This document shows, piece after piece, positions 8,264 through 17,446 of a stretch of DNA of 64,000 nt (the first letter of the stretch is position 1; each line of letters starts with the position of its first letter). The stretch is from Peteryoungia ipomoeae (lineage in GTDB: Bacteria; Pseudomonadota; Alphaproteobacteria; Rhizobiales; Rhizobiaceae). Location of the stretch: positions 248,001 through 312,000 of the forward strand of contig NZ_STGV01000002.1 in NCBI RefSeq assembly GCF_004912165.1, given 5' to 3'. The position numbers and the translations under genes were made by a program. The notes below the pieces were generated by a model. That model saw only the letters and a list, made by a program, of their open reading frames with translations, had not been told where the DNA came from and ran no database searches.

Positions 8264-10219
8264 ATGTGGGAAGAAGACCCGCGGACGACGCGACTGCGCC
8301 GTCCGCCAGAAGACGCGCGCGCAAAGGGAGGCGGCGAAGCTTTCCCGGCCTTGCCACAGAGCAATGCCGGAGAGATCGCCCGTCGGGCAGCGCTCATCGA
8401 TGAAGCCCGATTGCTGCAACGCTTGGGGATCTCCAAGCCCCTGATCCAGACGATGGCCGACCGGGCCTTGCGCCACCATACGACGATTGAGCAGGAACTG
8501 CTGGCAAGCGGCGTCATTCGCGAGGACGCCTATTATGGTGGCATCGCGCGCATGTTCGGCTTTCAGTTTATTGAGGAGGTCCCTGCCTCGCTCGTTACAG
8601 AAGTCACAGGGATAGACAGCCAGCTTAAAACTCCCCGCCTCATTCGCCTTCACGGGCCTGGGCAGCCCCCGCTTGTCGTCGTGGTGCCGGAAATCAGAGG
8701 TGCCGAAGCTCTCGCGCGTCGGCTGCGACGCAAACTCGGCGGACAGGAAACGATTGCCATAGCGACGCCAAGCACTGTGCGATCAGCCGTCTGGACGGCG
8801 GGCCAGGCACGCCGATCGCAAGAGGTCATTGGCCGGCTTTTCGAGAAATCGCGCGACTATTCCGCACGCCTGGTGATGACTGGAGAGCAGGGTTTCTCCG
8901 GCGGAGTGTTCCTATCCTTCCTGATCTTTCTTGCCGTCCTGGCACCGATTTTGGCCTTCAGCGTCCTGCATGTTTTTCTCTCCCTCTTTCATCTCGCCGC
9001 ACTTTCGCTGCGCGCCTGTCTTCTGCACGGAGAAAAGCAACGTCGAAAAGCACCACCGCCTGATCCGGAAGCTATGCCACGACGGATGACAGAACCGCTT
9101 CCGGTCTACACCGTTCTTGTGGCCATCTACCGGGAAGCAGGCGTCGTGCCGCAGCTTCTGGCGGCCCTGTCGGCACTGGATTGGCCAAGAAGCCTGCTCG
9201 ATATAAAGCTGGTCTGCGAGGCGGACGATGAAGAGACGCTTTCAGCCATCGAACGCGAACGGCCGGGTCCGCAGTTCGAGATCGTTCGCGTTCCGCCCTG
9301 CCACCCGCGAACCAAACCGAAGGCGCTTTCCTATGCCTTGTGCGGCGCGCGCGGAGAATTTCTGACGATCTACGACGCCGAGGACCGGCCTGATCCGGGA
9401 CAACTGCGTGAGGCATACCACGCCTTCCGCACGGGCCCGGCCGATCTTGCCTGCCTGCAGGCGCCGCTGATCATCGCGAATGCAAAAGACAGCTGGATCA
9501 GCGCGATCTTCGGGCTCGAATATGCAGCCTTGTTCCGCCGGTTGCTGCCAGCACTTGCACGGCAGCGGCTGCCTCTGCCGCTTGGCGGCACGTCCAACCA
9601 TTTCAAGACCGCTATCCTTAGAGCATGCAACGGCTGGGACCCGTTCAACGTGACGGAAGACGCCGATCTCGGCATGCGGCTCTACCGGCTTGGCTATCGC
9701 GCTGCGACACTGACCTGCCCGACATTCGAGGATGCGCCCACGACCTTCAAGGTTTGGCTCGGCCAACGCACGCGATGGTACAAAGGCTGGCTGCAAACCT
9801 GGCTCGTGCACATGCGCAACCCGCGGAGGGCCGCGCGCGACATGGGACTGATGCCCTTCATCGTCTTCCAGCTGCTCGTCGGCGGCATGCTGGTCGCCGC
9901 ACTGAGCCACCCGGCGCTGATCCTGTTCCTCGGCACGACGATCGCTGCCCTGCTATCCGAACCAGCGCAGGAGCCTTCTCTCTTCACCTCGATCATGTTC
10001 TCGATCGATCTTGCCAATATAGGCGGCGCCTATCTGATATTTTTTGCGATGGGCAGCACGGCGATGAGCAAGCGAGAGGTAAGATCGGTGGGGCTGCGCT
10101 GGCTGCTGCTGCCCGTCTATTGGCTGGGGGTTTCACTCGCTGCCTGGAAAGCCGTCTTCGAACTGCGCTTCCGGCCGTTCTACTGGAACAAGACCCCGCA
10201 TGCACCCAGCGCTGGGTGA
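8264..10219 (+). CDS. Membrane glycosyltransferase family 2 with N-terminal GspE-N/MshEN-like domain
   Basis: 651 residues. Residues ~40-190 resemble the type-II-secretion ATPase N-terminal (MshEN-like) domain. After membrane helices near 220-260 comes a processive GT-A domain with the motifs VCEADDEE, IYDAEDRPDP (DxD), NVTEDADLG (TED) and QRTRW (QxxRW), then at least four C-terminal helices. These are hallmarks of inverting polymerising synthases of the cellulose or hyaluronan type. The sugar and product are unknown. The start at 8264 is the first ATG after the divergent binding-protein gene; the ribosome site is weak. Confidence 0.85.
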   Translation: MWEEDPRTTRLRRPPEDARAKGGGEAFPALPQSNAGEIARRAALIDEARLLQRLGISKPLIQTMADRALRHHTTIEQELLASGVIREDAYYGGIARMFGFQFIEEVPASLVTEVTGIDSQLKTPRLIRLHGPGQPPLVVVVPEIRGAEALARRLRRKLGGQETIAIATPSTVRSAVWTAGQARRSQEVIGRLFEKSRDYSARLVMTGEQGFSGGVFLSFLIFLAVLAPILAFSVLHVFLSLFHLAALSLRACLLHGEKQRRKAPPPDPEAMPRRMTEPLPVYTVLVAIYREAGVVPQLLAALSALDWPRSLLDIKLVCEADDEETLSAIERERPGPQFEIVRVPPCHPRTKPKALSYALCGARGEFLTIYDAEDRPDPGQLREAYHAFRTGPADLACLQAPLIIANAKDSWISAIFGLEYAALFRRLLPALARQRLPLPLGGTSNHFKTAILRACNGWDPFNVTEDADLGMRLYRLGYRAATLTCPTFEDAPTTFKVWLGQRTRWYKGWLQTWLVHMRNPRRAARDMGLMPFIVFQLLVGGMLVAALSHPALILFLGTTIAALLSEPAQEPSLFTSIMFSIDLANIGGAYLIFFAMGSTAMSKREVRSVGLRWLLLPVYWLGVSLAAWKAVFELRFRPFYWNKTPHAPSAG

Positions 10220-10251
10220 GGAAGCTTGAGGGAGGGAGCTGCAAGATGGGC

Positions 10252-10325
10252 TGGAGCGGGTGAAGGGAATCGAACCCTCGTATTCAGCTTGGGAAGCTGC
10301 TGCTCTACCATTGAGCTACACCCGC
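10252..10325 (-). tRNA. tRNA-Gly(CCC)
   Basis: 74 bases including an encoded CCA end. On the minus strand the acceptor strands GCGGGTG and CACCCGC pair fully, the D arm is GCTC/GAGC, the T arm contains GGTTCGATTCC, and the anticodon loop is TTCCCAA (anticodon CCC). The first anticodon-stem pair (27-43) appears to be a G-A mismatch; the other four pairs are intact. Confidence 0.95.
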
Positions 10326-10410
10326 GACCTGCAGAGAAATCCAACAGTTCGTGGCCAGTGTCAAGCGTTGTAGCCGGCCCTTGGTCAGGGGCCCGGGGCT
10401 CGAGGACTGA

Positions 10411-11508
10411 TCAGGACTGGCGGAAGTGCTTTGACAATTTCAGCCCTTGTGCCTGGTAATTGGAGCCGAGGCCTGTGCCGTAAAGGCCTTGCGGGCGCTC
10501 CTGCATATGCTCGTAGACGAGGCGGCCGATGACCTGGCCGTGTTCGAGGATGAAGGGCACCTCATGGCTGCGGACTTCCAGAACGGCGCGGCTGCCGGAG
10601 CCGCCAGCAGGGGCGTGGCCGAAGCCGGGATCGAAGAAGCCGGCGTAGTGCACGCGAAACTCGCCGACGAGCGGATCGTAAGGCGTCATTTCGGCGGCAT
10701 AGAGCGGCGGCACATGCACGGCTTCGTTGGAAACGAGGATGTAGAACTCATCGGGATCGAGGATCAGCTCACCGCGACCGCGGCTGTAGAGCGGTTCCCA
10801 GAAGTCGAGCACATCATGGGCGTTCTTGCGGTCGACATCGATGACCGAGGTATGGTGCTTGCCGCGATAGCCGATCAGGCCATCCGGGCCTGAACCATTG
10901 AGATCGATCGAGAGCGCGATGCCGCCGCCGGAAATGTTGGGCATGTCGCTTGCAACCAGCGTTTCCGCCTTGTGCAGGTCGAGCAGTTCTGTTTCACCGA
11001 GCAGTGCATGGCCGACGCGGAAACGGATCTGCGATAGGCGGGACCCGCGACGAACGATGATCGGGAAGGTGCGCGGGGATATTTCGAGGTAGAGCTGACC
11101 CTTGTAGCCGGCCGGCACCTTATCGAACTCCTGGGCGTAATCGACCATGACACGCGTGAAGATATCGAGGCGGCCGGTGGAGCTCTTGGGATTGGCCGAG
11201 GCCGAAATTTCAGCCGGCAGGTCGAGGCTCTCCATCAGGGGCACGATATAGACGCAGCCGGTTTCGAGCACGGCGCCATTTTCGAGATCGATCTCGTGCA
11301 AGGTCAGGCGCTCGAGCTTTTCGGCCACCGTGCTGTTGCGCCCCGGCATGAAGCTGGCGCGAACGCGGATGGCCTTGCCGCCGAGCCGCAGATCGAGGCT
11401 TGCCGGCTGGATCTGGTCCTTATCCAGCATGGCCTCGCTTTTCAGCTGGCCCTCACCGAACAGAGCCCCGATGGCGCGGTCGGACAGAATCCCTGGTCTC
11501 GTGGTCAT
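10411..11508 (-). CDS. dcd: 2'-deoxycytidine 5'-triphosphate deaminase, long form
   Basis: 365 residues, about twice the length of E. coli Dcd. It should deaminate dCTP to dUTP, feeding dTMP synthesis. Visible motifs include DQIQPASLDLRLG, the GCVYIVPLMESLDLP strand, ANPKSSTGRLDIFTR and a second copy-like half with RAVLEVRSHEVPF and IGRLVYEHM. The long form with two dUTPase-like halves is usual in rhizobia. It is transcribed divergently from the metZ leader. Confidence 0.93.
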   Translation of the reverse strand: MTTRPGILSDRAIGALFGEGQLKSEAMLDKDQIQPASLDLRLGGKAIRVRASFMPGRNSTVAEKLERLTLHEIDLENGAVLETGCVYIVPLMESLDLPAEISASANPKSSTGRLDIFTRVMVDYAQEFDKVPAGYKGQLYLEISPRTFPIIVRRGSRLSQIRFRVGHALLGETELLDLHKAETLVASDMPNISGGGIALSIDLNGSGPDGLIGYRGKHHTSVIDVDRKNAHDVLDFWEPLYSRGRGELILDPDEFYILVSNEAVHVPPLYAAEMTPYDPLVGEFRVHYAGFFDPGFGHAPAGGSGSRAVLEVRSHEVPFILEHGQVIGRLVYEHMQERPQGLYGTGLGSNYQAQGLKLSKHFRQS

Positions 11509-11592
11509 TTCTTCTCAATCCCGTTCGAGCACGACAAAACCAAAGCCCACCAATTGACGCAAGGCCTGCGAAGGCGTATGGCAGCCTTATCC

Positions 11593-11650
11593 CGTGGTGA
11601 TTTGGCCGGTCGGCTTGCAGCCACGTTAAACAAGTGGCTAAATAGACCGG
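11593..11650 (+). promoter_or_regulatory. SAM-II riboswitch upstream of metZ
   Basis: The sequence fits the SAM-II (metA-type) aptamer, an H-type pseudoknot found mainly in alphaproteobacteria. P1 pairs CGTGG (11593-11597) with CCACG (11621-11625). P2 pairs CCGGTC (11606-11611) with GACCGG (11645-11650). The conserved GTGATTTGG, CTTGCAGCC and GGCTAAAT segments are present. It lies 58 bases before metZ, a methionine-synthesis gene, so repression by S-adenosylmethionine is expected. Confidence 0.93.
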
Positions 11651-11659
11651 GTTTACAAA

Positions 11660-11688
11660 ACCGGTCCGTTTTCGCGACCGGTTTTTTT
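11660..11688 (+). terminator. Intrinsic terminator in the metZ leader
   Basis: ACCGGTC (11660-11666) pairs with GACCGGT (11676-11682) and is followed by seven T. It sits between the SAM-II aptamer and metZ. The left arm hexamer CCGGTC (11661-11666) can instead pair with the P2 strand GACCGG (11645-11650), giving an antiterminator. SAM binding would lock P2 and release the terminator. Confidence 0.85.
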
Positions 11689-11707
11689 GTGTTCGAAAGG
11701 CACCCAC

Positions 11708-12886
11708 ATGAGCAAGAACTGGCGCCCGGCAACGAAACTCGTTCATGGTGGCACGCTGCGCTCTCCCTATGGCGAGACCTCCGAAGCGATCTTTTTGACC
11801 CAGGGCTTCGTCTATGACAGCTCGGAAGCGGCGGAAGCGCGCTTCAAGGGCGAAGACGACGGCTATATCTACGCCCGCTACGGCAGCCCGACCAATGACA
11901 TGTTCGAAAAGCGCATGTGCCTGCTAGAAGGTGCCGAAGACGCCCGCGCCATGGCTTCGGGTATGGCGGCCGTGGCGGCTGCCGTACTCTGCCAGGTCAA
12001 GGCCGGCGACCATATCGTGGCTGCCCGCGCGCTGTTCGGCTCCTGCCGCTATGTCGTCGAAACGCTTGCTCCGCGCTACGGCGTGGAATGCACGCTGGTC
12101 GATGGCCGCGACCTGAAGAACTGGGAAGCCGCGATCCGGCCGAACACCAAGGTGATGTTCCTCGAAAGCCCGACCAACCCGACGCTCGAAGTGATTGACA
12201 TCGCCGGTGTGGCCAAGCTTGCCGATCAGGTCGGCGCAAAGCTTATCGTGGACAACGTCTTTGCGACACCGCTCTTCCAGAAGCCGCTCGAACTCGGCGC
12301 GCATGTCGTCGTCTATTCGGCGACCAAGCACATTGATGGCCAGGGCCGTTGCCTTGGTGGCGTCGTGCTCTCCTCCAAGGAGTGGATCAACGAGAACCTG
12401 CACGACTATTTCCGTCATACCGGCCCGGCCATGTCGCCGTTCAACGCCTGGACGCTGCTCAAGGGTATCGAGACCCTGCCGCTGCGCGTCAAGCAGCAGA
12501 CGGCGAATGCGGCAGCAGTGGCCGACTTCCTGGCTGACCAGTCTGCCGTTGCCAAGGTGATCTATCCGGGTCGCGCCGACCATCCGCAAGCCGACATCAT
12601 CGCAAAGCAGATGACCGGTGGATCGACGCTGGTGTGCTTCGAACTGAAGGGGGGCAAGGACGCCGCCTTCAAGCTGCAGAACGCACTTGAAGTCATCAAG
12701 ATTTCCAACAATCTCGGCGACGCCAAGAGCCTGATCACCCATCCGGCGACGACGACGCACAAGAACCTGACAGACGAGGCGCGCGCCGAACTTGGCATGT
12801 CGGGCGGCACGGTGCGCATTTCGCTCGGAATCGAAGACACGCAGGATCTGCTCGAAGATCTCGCCAACGCCATCAAGGGCCTCTGA
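11708..12886 (+). CDS. metZ: O-succinylhomoserine sulfhydrylase
   Basis: 392 residues of the Cys/Met-metabolism PLP family. It forms homocysteine from O-succinylhomoserine and sulfide in the direct sulfhydrylation route to methionine. The PLP lysine is K207 in YSATKHIDGQGR; other motifs are YARYGSPTND, MASGMAAV and FLESPTNPTLEV. The start at 11708 has a GAAAGG ribosome site 7 bases upstream. It is controlled by the SAM-II leader. apaG follows 190 bases downstream. Confidence 0.95.
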   Translation: MSKNWRPATKLVHGGTLRSPYGETSEAIFLTQGFVYDSSEAAEARFKGEDDGYIYARYGSPTNDMFEKRMCLLEGAEDARAMASGMAAVAAAVLCQVKAGDHIVAARALFGSCRYVVETLAPRYGVECTLVDGRDLKNWEAAIRPNTKVMFLESPTNPTLEVIDIAGVAKLADQVGAKLIVDNVFATPLFQKPLELGAHVVVYSATKHIDGQGRCLGGVVLSSKEWINENLHDYFRHTGPAMSPFNAWTLLKGIETLPLRVKQQTANAAAVADFLADQSAVAKVIYPGRADHPQADIIAKQMTGGSTLVCFELKGGKDAAFKLQNALEVIKISNNLGDAKSLITHPATTTHKNLTDEARAELGMSGGTVRISLGIEDTQDLLEDLANAIKGL

Positions 12887-13076
12887 TCTGACGCAGTTTT
12901 GCGCCGAAACCAAAAAAAGCCGGCCGTGCGAAAGAGTGCGGCCGGCGAAACGCCCTTGACGCGCGCCACGTCCTCGTTATCCCATGCCGGGACGTTCAAT
13001 GTGAGGGCATGTCTTGCCACCATCCAATAAAGAAACATCTAGTGAAGATCACAGGCCTGTTTCGCAGGGTAATGGC

Positions 13077-13469
13077 ATGTATCGCGCAATCACCCAGGAC
13101 ATAGAAGTCCTTGTGGAACCGTATTATCTCGAAGAGCAGTCGGACCCGGATGACAGCCGGTATGTCTGGGGATACCGGATCGTCATCTCAAATCACTCCG
13201 CACGCACCGTGCGGCTGACCCATCGCTACTGGCACATCACCGACCAGAACGGCCTCGTCGACGAAGTGACCGGTCCTGGCGTTGTCGGTGATCAGCCCAC
13301 ACTGGCTCCAGGCGACACCTATGAATATTCGTCCGGCTGCCCTCTCGATACCCCGTCGGGCATGATGCATGGCACCTACCGGATGGAAGCGGTGGATGGC
13401 AGCGCCTTCGACGTCGAAATCCCGGCCTTTTCCCTCGACAGCCCCGGCATGCAGCGGACGCTGAACTGA
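13077..13469 (+). CDS. apaG: ApaG protein
   Basis: 130 residues from the ATG at 13077 ([18 protein letters not shown]); upstream codons of the open frame carry no family features. It is a fibronectin-III-like beta sandwich with [23 protein letters not shown], the glycine-rich [19 protein letters not shown] and SGMMHGTY. ApaG-type proteins are linked to magnesium/cobalt resistance and phosphate-compound binding, without an agreed biochemical function. Placement after metZ is typical of rhizobia. Confidence 0.93.
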   Translation: MYRAITQDIEVLVEPYYLEEQSDPDDSRYVWGYRIVISNHSARTVRLTHRYWHITDQNGLVDEVTGPGVVGDQPTLAPGDTYEYSSGCPLDTPSGMMHGTYRMEAVDGSAFDVEIPAFSLDSPGMQRTLN

Positions 13470-13565
13470 GGTTCGTCCACTCGACCGCTGATGGCTTGAG
13501 TTTACCCCTCTCTCCGGGCTATCTGGGGCGGATTTCCGCTGACCTTAACGAGGGTGCCCTCCGCC

Positions 13566-14507
13566 ATGATCCCAGATTACCTTGTCACGCATAGCGGTGG
13601 CTTTCATGCCGACGAAGTACTCTCCACCGTTATCCTGACACGGCTTTTTCCCAAGGCCCGGATCGTGCGGAGCCGTGCGCCAGACTGGATCACGCCGTCA
13701 TCCGACCGCATCATCTACGATGTGGGTGGCGCCTATGACGCGGATCGCGGCATTTTCGACCATCACCAGCGCGGCGCACCGCTCAGGACCGACGGGCATC
13801 CCTATAGCTCCTTCGGCCTGATCTGGAAGCATTTCGGCCGCGCTTACCTCCAGGCGATCGGCATTCCAGACAGCGATGTCGATGCGGTGCATGGCAGTTT
13901 CGACACGAAATTCGTGCTGCCGATCGACTTGATGGACAACGGCGCCATCGATCCCTCTTCAGCAGGGCCGATGGCGGGACTGACGCTCCCGAGCCTGCTT
14001 GAGACGCTGAAGCCGGTGTTCGACAACAAGACGCCTGGCGCCGACGACGAGGGCTTCATGGCCGCCCTTTCAATCGCCCGGACGCTCGTCGAGGCCGCAA
14101 TCGGCCAGCGTGCTGCCAAGAGCCGCGCGGAAGGCATCGTTCTTGCGGCCATTGCGAATGCCGGCGACAACCGGATCCTGGAGCTGCCGATGGGCATGCC
14201 CTTCCGTCCGGCCGTCATCAAGGCCGGCGCGGAGCACCTGCTGTTCGTGGTGCATCCGCGCGACAAGGACTGGTGCATCACGGGTATCCGCCGCGCCGAA
14301 GAAGGATTCGAGCTTCGCGCCAATCTGCCCGCAGCCTGGGCCGGCCTCAGCAATGGGGAGCTGGAAGCGGTGTGCGGCGTTGCGGGCGCCAGCTTCTGTC
14401 ACAACGGGCTTTTTATCGCTGCTGCCAGTTCACGCGAGGCCATTCTCGCAATGGCGGAGATTGCTGTGGCAGAGGCACTGACGCAGGGCGCCACAGCGAG
14501 TGCCTGA
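13566..14507 (+). CDS. MYG1-family DHH-like metal-dependent hydrolase
   Basis: 313 residues. The N-terminus has THSGGFHADEVLSTV, and later DVGGAYDADRGIFDHHQRG, the metal-binding His/Asp set of the DHH-like MYG1 (UPF0160) family. Eukaryotic MYG1 is an exonuclease acting on RNA in nucleus and mitochondria; the role of bacterial members is not established. The ATG at 13566 is preferred over a GTG 12 bases upstream. It is convergent with sulP. Confidence 0.88.
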   Translation: MIPDYLVTHSGGFHADEVLSTVILTRLFPKARIVRSRAPDWITPSSDRIIYDVGGAYDADRGIFDHHQRGAPLRTDGHPYSSFGLIWKHFGRAYLQAIGIPDSDVDAVHGSFDTKFVLPIDLMDNGAIDPSSAGPMAGLTLPSLLETLKPVFDNKTPGADDEGFMAALSIARTLVEAAIGQRAAKSRAEGIVLAAIANAGDNRILELPMGMPFRPAVIKAGAEHLLFVVHPRDKDWCITGIRRAEEGFELRANLPAAWAGLSNGELEAVCGVAGASFCHNGLFIAAASSREAILAMAEIAVAEALTQGATASA

Positions 14508-14568
14508 GCGGAGCATCGACGGCCGCATGCCTGCCGCCGTCGATACCAATCGCATCTGAGGAAAGCGC

Positions 14569-16035
14569 TCAGACCTCCCGCAGACGGCCTGCCGGTTCCA
14601 GGCTTTCGATCAGCGTGGAGCTCGCGGCGTTGAGGCCGAGCACTTCGACGGCGACCCCATGGCTGGCAAAGCGTTGCTGCACCCGCTCCAGCGCGGCGAC
14701 CGCCGTGATATCCCAGAAGTGCGCCTGGGTGAGGTCGATGACCGTGTACTTGCCCTCGCCGTCATGATAGTCGAAGGCATCAATGAAGAGGTCGGCCGAG
14801 GCGAAGAACACCTGCCCGGACACCCGATAGGTGAGGCGCTGGCCGGCCTCATCCTCTTCTGCCATGATCTTGAGCAGACGCGACACCTTGAAGGTGAAGA
14901 AGACACCGCTCAGGAGAACGCCCACGGCAACGCCAAGAGCAAGGTTTGCAGTGAAGACCGTGACGATAACGGTGATCACCATGACCAGGCTCGACAGCCT
15001 TGGATGAACAACCAGGGCGCTTAGCGACGACCAGTCGAAGGTGTCGATCGACACCATCACCATGATCGCTACCAGGGCCGCGACCGGCACCTGCGACACC
15101 CAGGGCTTGAGCGCCACCATGAGGATCAGCAAAAGCGCGCCGGCGAACAGGGTGGAGAGACGCCCCCTGCCCCCATACTTCACGTTGGAGACGGTCTGGC
15201 CGATCATGCCGCAGCCGGCAATTCCGCCAAACAGGCTTGCGGCGACATTGGCGACGCCCAAACCGGTGCATTCCCGGTTCTTGGAGCTCGGTGTATCGGT
15301 CAGATCATCGACAACGCTTGCCGTCATCATCGATTCCAGCAGGCCAACCATGGCGATGGCAAGCGCCGGGCCGGCAATGATCGACAGGGTTTCGAGAGTA
15401 AGCGGCACCGTGGGCCAGGCGAAGCCTGGCAGTGAATCCGGCAGTTTGCCGAGATCGGCGACCGTCATCACCGGCAGATCGAGTGCCGCGGCGCCGAGCG
15501 TGAGGATCAGGATGCAGATCAGCGGAGACGGTACTGCAGTCGAAATCCGCGGCACCAGATAGATGATGGCGAGGCCCGCGGCGAGCATGGCGTAGTTGAG
15601 CCAGCCACCATGGATGATGTGCGGAACCTGTGCAGCGAAGATCAGGATGGCGAGCGCATTGACGAAGCCCGTGCGCACCGACTTTGAGACGAAGCGCATG
15701 AGGACACCGAGCCGCAGGAGCCCGAAGACGATCTGGAAGATGCCGGCCAGCAGACCGGCCGCGAGCAGATAGGCGAGGCCATGGGAGGCGACCAATGGGG
15801 CCACCACGAGGGCGACCGAGCCGGCGGCAGCGGAGATCATGGCAGGGCGACCGCCGGTGAAGGCGATGACGATGCCGATGATGAAGGAGGCGAAGAGACC
15901 AACCTGCGGATCGACACCCGCCACGAAGGAAAAGGCGATGACCTCGGGGATAAGGGCGAAGGTGGCAACTGCACCGGCGAGCATTTCGCGCAGCGGGTTG
16001 GCGGACCACTCGCGGCGATAGGTTTGGAAGGACAT
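14569..16035 (-). CDS. SulP-family anion transporter with STAS domain
   Basis: 488 residues: ten or more membrane helices (about residues 20-385) with the SulP signatures [21 protein letters not shown] and [16 protein letters not shown], then a cytoplasmic STAS domain (about 400-485) containing [20 protein letters not shown]. The family carries sulfate, bicarbonate or other anions; the leader context favours sulfate or a sulfur-regulated role. The start at 16035 ([10 protein letters not shown]) is preferred; an in-frame TTG at 16059 adds eight residues. No clear ribosome site precedes it, in keeping with a leader-controlled gene. Confidence 0.9.
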   Translation of the reverse strand: MSFQTYRREWSANPLREMLAGAVATFALIPEVIAFSFVAGVDPQVGLFASFIIGIVIAFTGGRPAMISAAAGSVALVVAPLVASHGLAYLLAAGLLAGIFQIVFGLLRLGVLMRFVSKSVRTGFVNALAILIFAAQVPHIIHGGWLNYAMLAAGLAIIYLVPRISTAVPSPLICILILTLGAAALDLPVMTVADLGKLPDSLPGFAWPTVPLTLETLSIIAGPALAIAMVGLLESMMTASVVDDLTDTPSSKNRECTGLGVANVAASLFGGIAGCGMIGQTVSNVKYGGRGRLSTLFAGALLLILMVALKPWVSQVPVAALVAIMVMVSIDTFDWSSLSALVVHPRLSSLVMVITVIVTVFTANLALGVAVGVLLSGVFFTFKVSRLLKIMAEEDEAGQRLTYRVSGQVFFASADLFIDAFDYHDGEGKYTVIDLTQAHFWDITAVAALERVQQRFASHGVAVEVLGLNAASSTLIESLEPAGRLREV

Positions 16036-16172
16036 GAGGAAAACCCACAGAAGAGACAACGTCCGATCGCAAGATCGGCTGGGGAAAGATTGCGTTGTTG
16101 CTGAGGTTGTCTGGCGGATCGGCGGCCAGAAGAGCCACCCGGAGTTTCACCGGGTCCTTACGGATGCCCGGC
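16036..16172 (-). promoter_or_regulatory. Structured leader of the SulP gene, candidate cis-regulatory RNA
   Basis: Read on the minus strand, the 5' UTR contains a chain of helices: ACCCGG/CCGGGT with a 7-base loop (16137-16155) inside a GCC/GGC closing pair (16134-16172), CTGGC/GCCAG (16111-16129), and an outer GACAAC/GTTGTC (16055-16060 with 16106-16111) that encloses CCGATC-TTGC-GATCGG (16063-16078). It lies just before a SulP gene. It may be an example of the alphaproteobacterial sul1 RNA motif, but I cannot confirm the match without a covariance search. Confidence 0.55.
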
Positions 16173-16244
16173 TTTTATCGGCGAAATTGCGATATGGCAA
16201 GTCCGGGAGTGAAGGATGCGCCGTGTTCCGCATAGCCCCCATGG

Positions 16245-16267
16245 AAAAGGCCGGCAATGCCGGCCTT
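16245..16267 (-). terminator. Intrinsic terminator after hslO
   Basis: A 9-bp perfect stem, AAGGCCGGC (16247-16255) with GCCGGCCTT (16259-16267), with a 3-base loop. On the minus strand the stem ends in a run of four T. It lies about 77 bases past the hslO stop and separates hslO from the SulP leader. Confidence 0.8.
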
Positions 16268-16343
16268 GTAGAGGATCAGCCAGAGATTTTTTTCACATCG
16301 TTCCACGCCGAAGCTGCCCCGCTTCGGCTGGAATTGCTCTGTA

Positions 16344-17333
16344 TCAGGCGTCGGCCACTTCGCTCGGTTCGAACTCGTAGCTCGTGGAGCAGAATTCGCA
16401 GACGACGGTGATCTTGCCGTCTTCGGTGCTCGCCTCGATCTCTTCGGCACTGAAGCCGCTCAGAACGCCCTTGAGACGATCGCGGGAGCAACTGCACCGG
16501 TCATAGACGGCGTGCGGCTCGTAGGCCCGGACGCCACGCTCGTGGAAGAGCCGGAAAAGCAGGCGCTCGATGCCGACTTGCGGATCGGTGAGCTCGTCCG
16601 CATCGATGGTATCGACAAGCACGCGCGCCTCATCCCAGGCGTCGTCGCCATGCAGGCTGACATCGCGCTCATCGCCGTCGCCGCCATGCAGATCCGGCTG
16701 ACGCATGCGCTCCGGCGCATCCGGCAGGAACTGGGCAATCAGGCCGCCGGCACGCCAGGTGCGGCGCGGCTTGCCATCCTCGTCACGATCGAAGAGTTCG
16801 GCCGCACCGAGACGGACCCGCGTCGGGATCTGCTCCGACTGGCGGAAGTAGACGCCGGCGATATCTTCGAGCGAGGCTCCGTCCAGCGGCACGATGCCCT
16901 GGTAAGGCTGCATGAATGAGCCCTGATCGATGGTGAAGGCGAGAATGCCCTGCCCCAGGAGCTCTTCCGGCGAGGCACGCCCGGCGGCCACAGCATCGGC
17001 CACGGCCTGCTCATCGAAGCGGGCATAGGCGCGCACGCTCTCCGGCGTGGTGAAATCCGCGACCAGCAGATCGACCGGGCCATCGCCCTTCGTCTGCACC
17101 GTGAACTTGCCTTCGAACTTCAGCGACGTGCCAATCAGAACCGTGAGCACGATCGCTTCCGCCAGCAGGCGGGCGACCGGCTGCGGGTAGGCATGACGAT
17201 CGAGGATGGAATTGATCAGCGGCCCGAGTTGAACGGCCCGGCCACGGACATCAAGCCCCTCGACTTGAAAAGGAACCACGCGGTCATCGCCGGCGAAGCC
17301 GAATTCGCCGAGTTCTGCTTGTGTCATCGACAT
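16344..17333 (-). CDS. hslO: Hsp33 redox-regulated chaperone
   Basis: 329 residues. Hsp33 is a cytoplasmic holdase switched on when its zinc-cysteine centre is oxidised. The four cysteines are visible near the C-terminus as CSC (YDRCSCSRD) and CEFC. The N-terminal domain has FQVEGLDVRGRAVQLGP and the helical linker precedes the zinc domain. An acidic insert (DLHGGDGDERDVSLHGDDAWDE) in the middle is typical of rhizobial members. It is third in the argD-argF-hslO cluster, 113 bases after argF. Confidence 0.95.
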   Translation of the reverse strand: MSMTQAELGEFGFAGDDRVVPFQVEGLDVRGRAVQLGPLINSILDRHAYPQPVARLLAEAIVLTVLIGTSLKFEGKFTVQTKGDGPVDLLVADFTTPESVRAYARFDEQAVADAVAAGRASPEELLGQGILAFTIDQGSFMQPYQGIVPLDGASLEDIAGVYFRQSEQIPTRVRLGAAELFDRDEDGKPRRTWRAGGLIAQFLPDAPERMRQPDLHGGDGDERDVSLHGDDAWDEARVLVDTIDADELTDPQVGIERLLFRLFHERGVRAYEPHAVYDRCSCSRDRLKGVLSGFSAEEIEASTEDGKITVVCEFCSTSYEFEPSEVADA

Positions 17334-17446
17334 GAATTACTCCTGGCGCGAATGCGCCACATACAGGGCCCAAGGGCCGATCAGAAAGCGCACAGGTGGT
17401 ATGCCTTGCGCAAAAGGTCAAGTCAGCAGCCCGCCTGCGCTTCGGC

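Noticed and set aside
12919..12946. GCCGGCCG/CGGCCGGC hairpin after metZ
   Set aside because: A good stem but without a T tract on the metZ strand; the A run lies on the wrong side, and no minus-strand gene ends here. Not listed as a terminator.
14515..14544. Inverted repeat ATCGACGGC/GCCGTCGAT between MYG1 and sulP
   Set aside because: No T tract on either strand; may be a weak factor-dependent stop but the evidence is thin.
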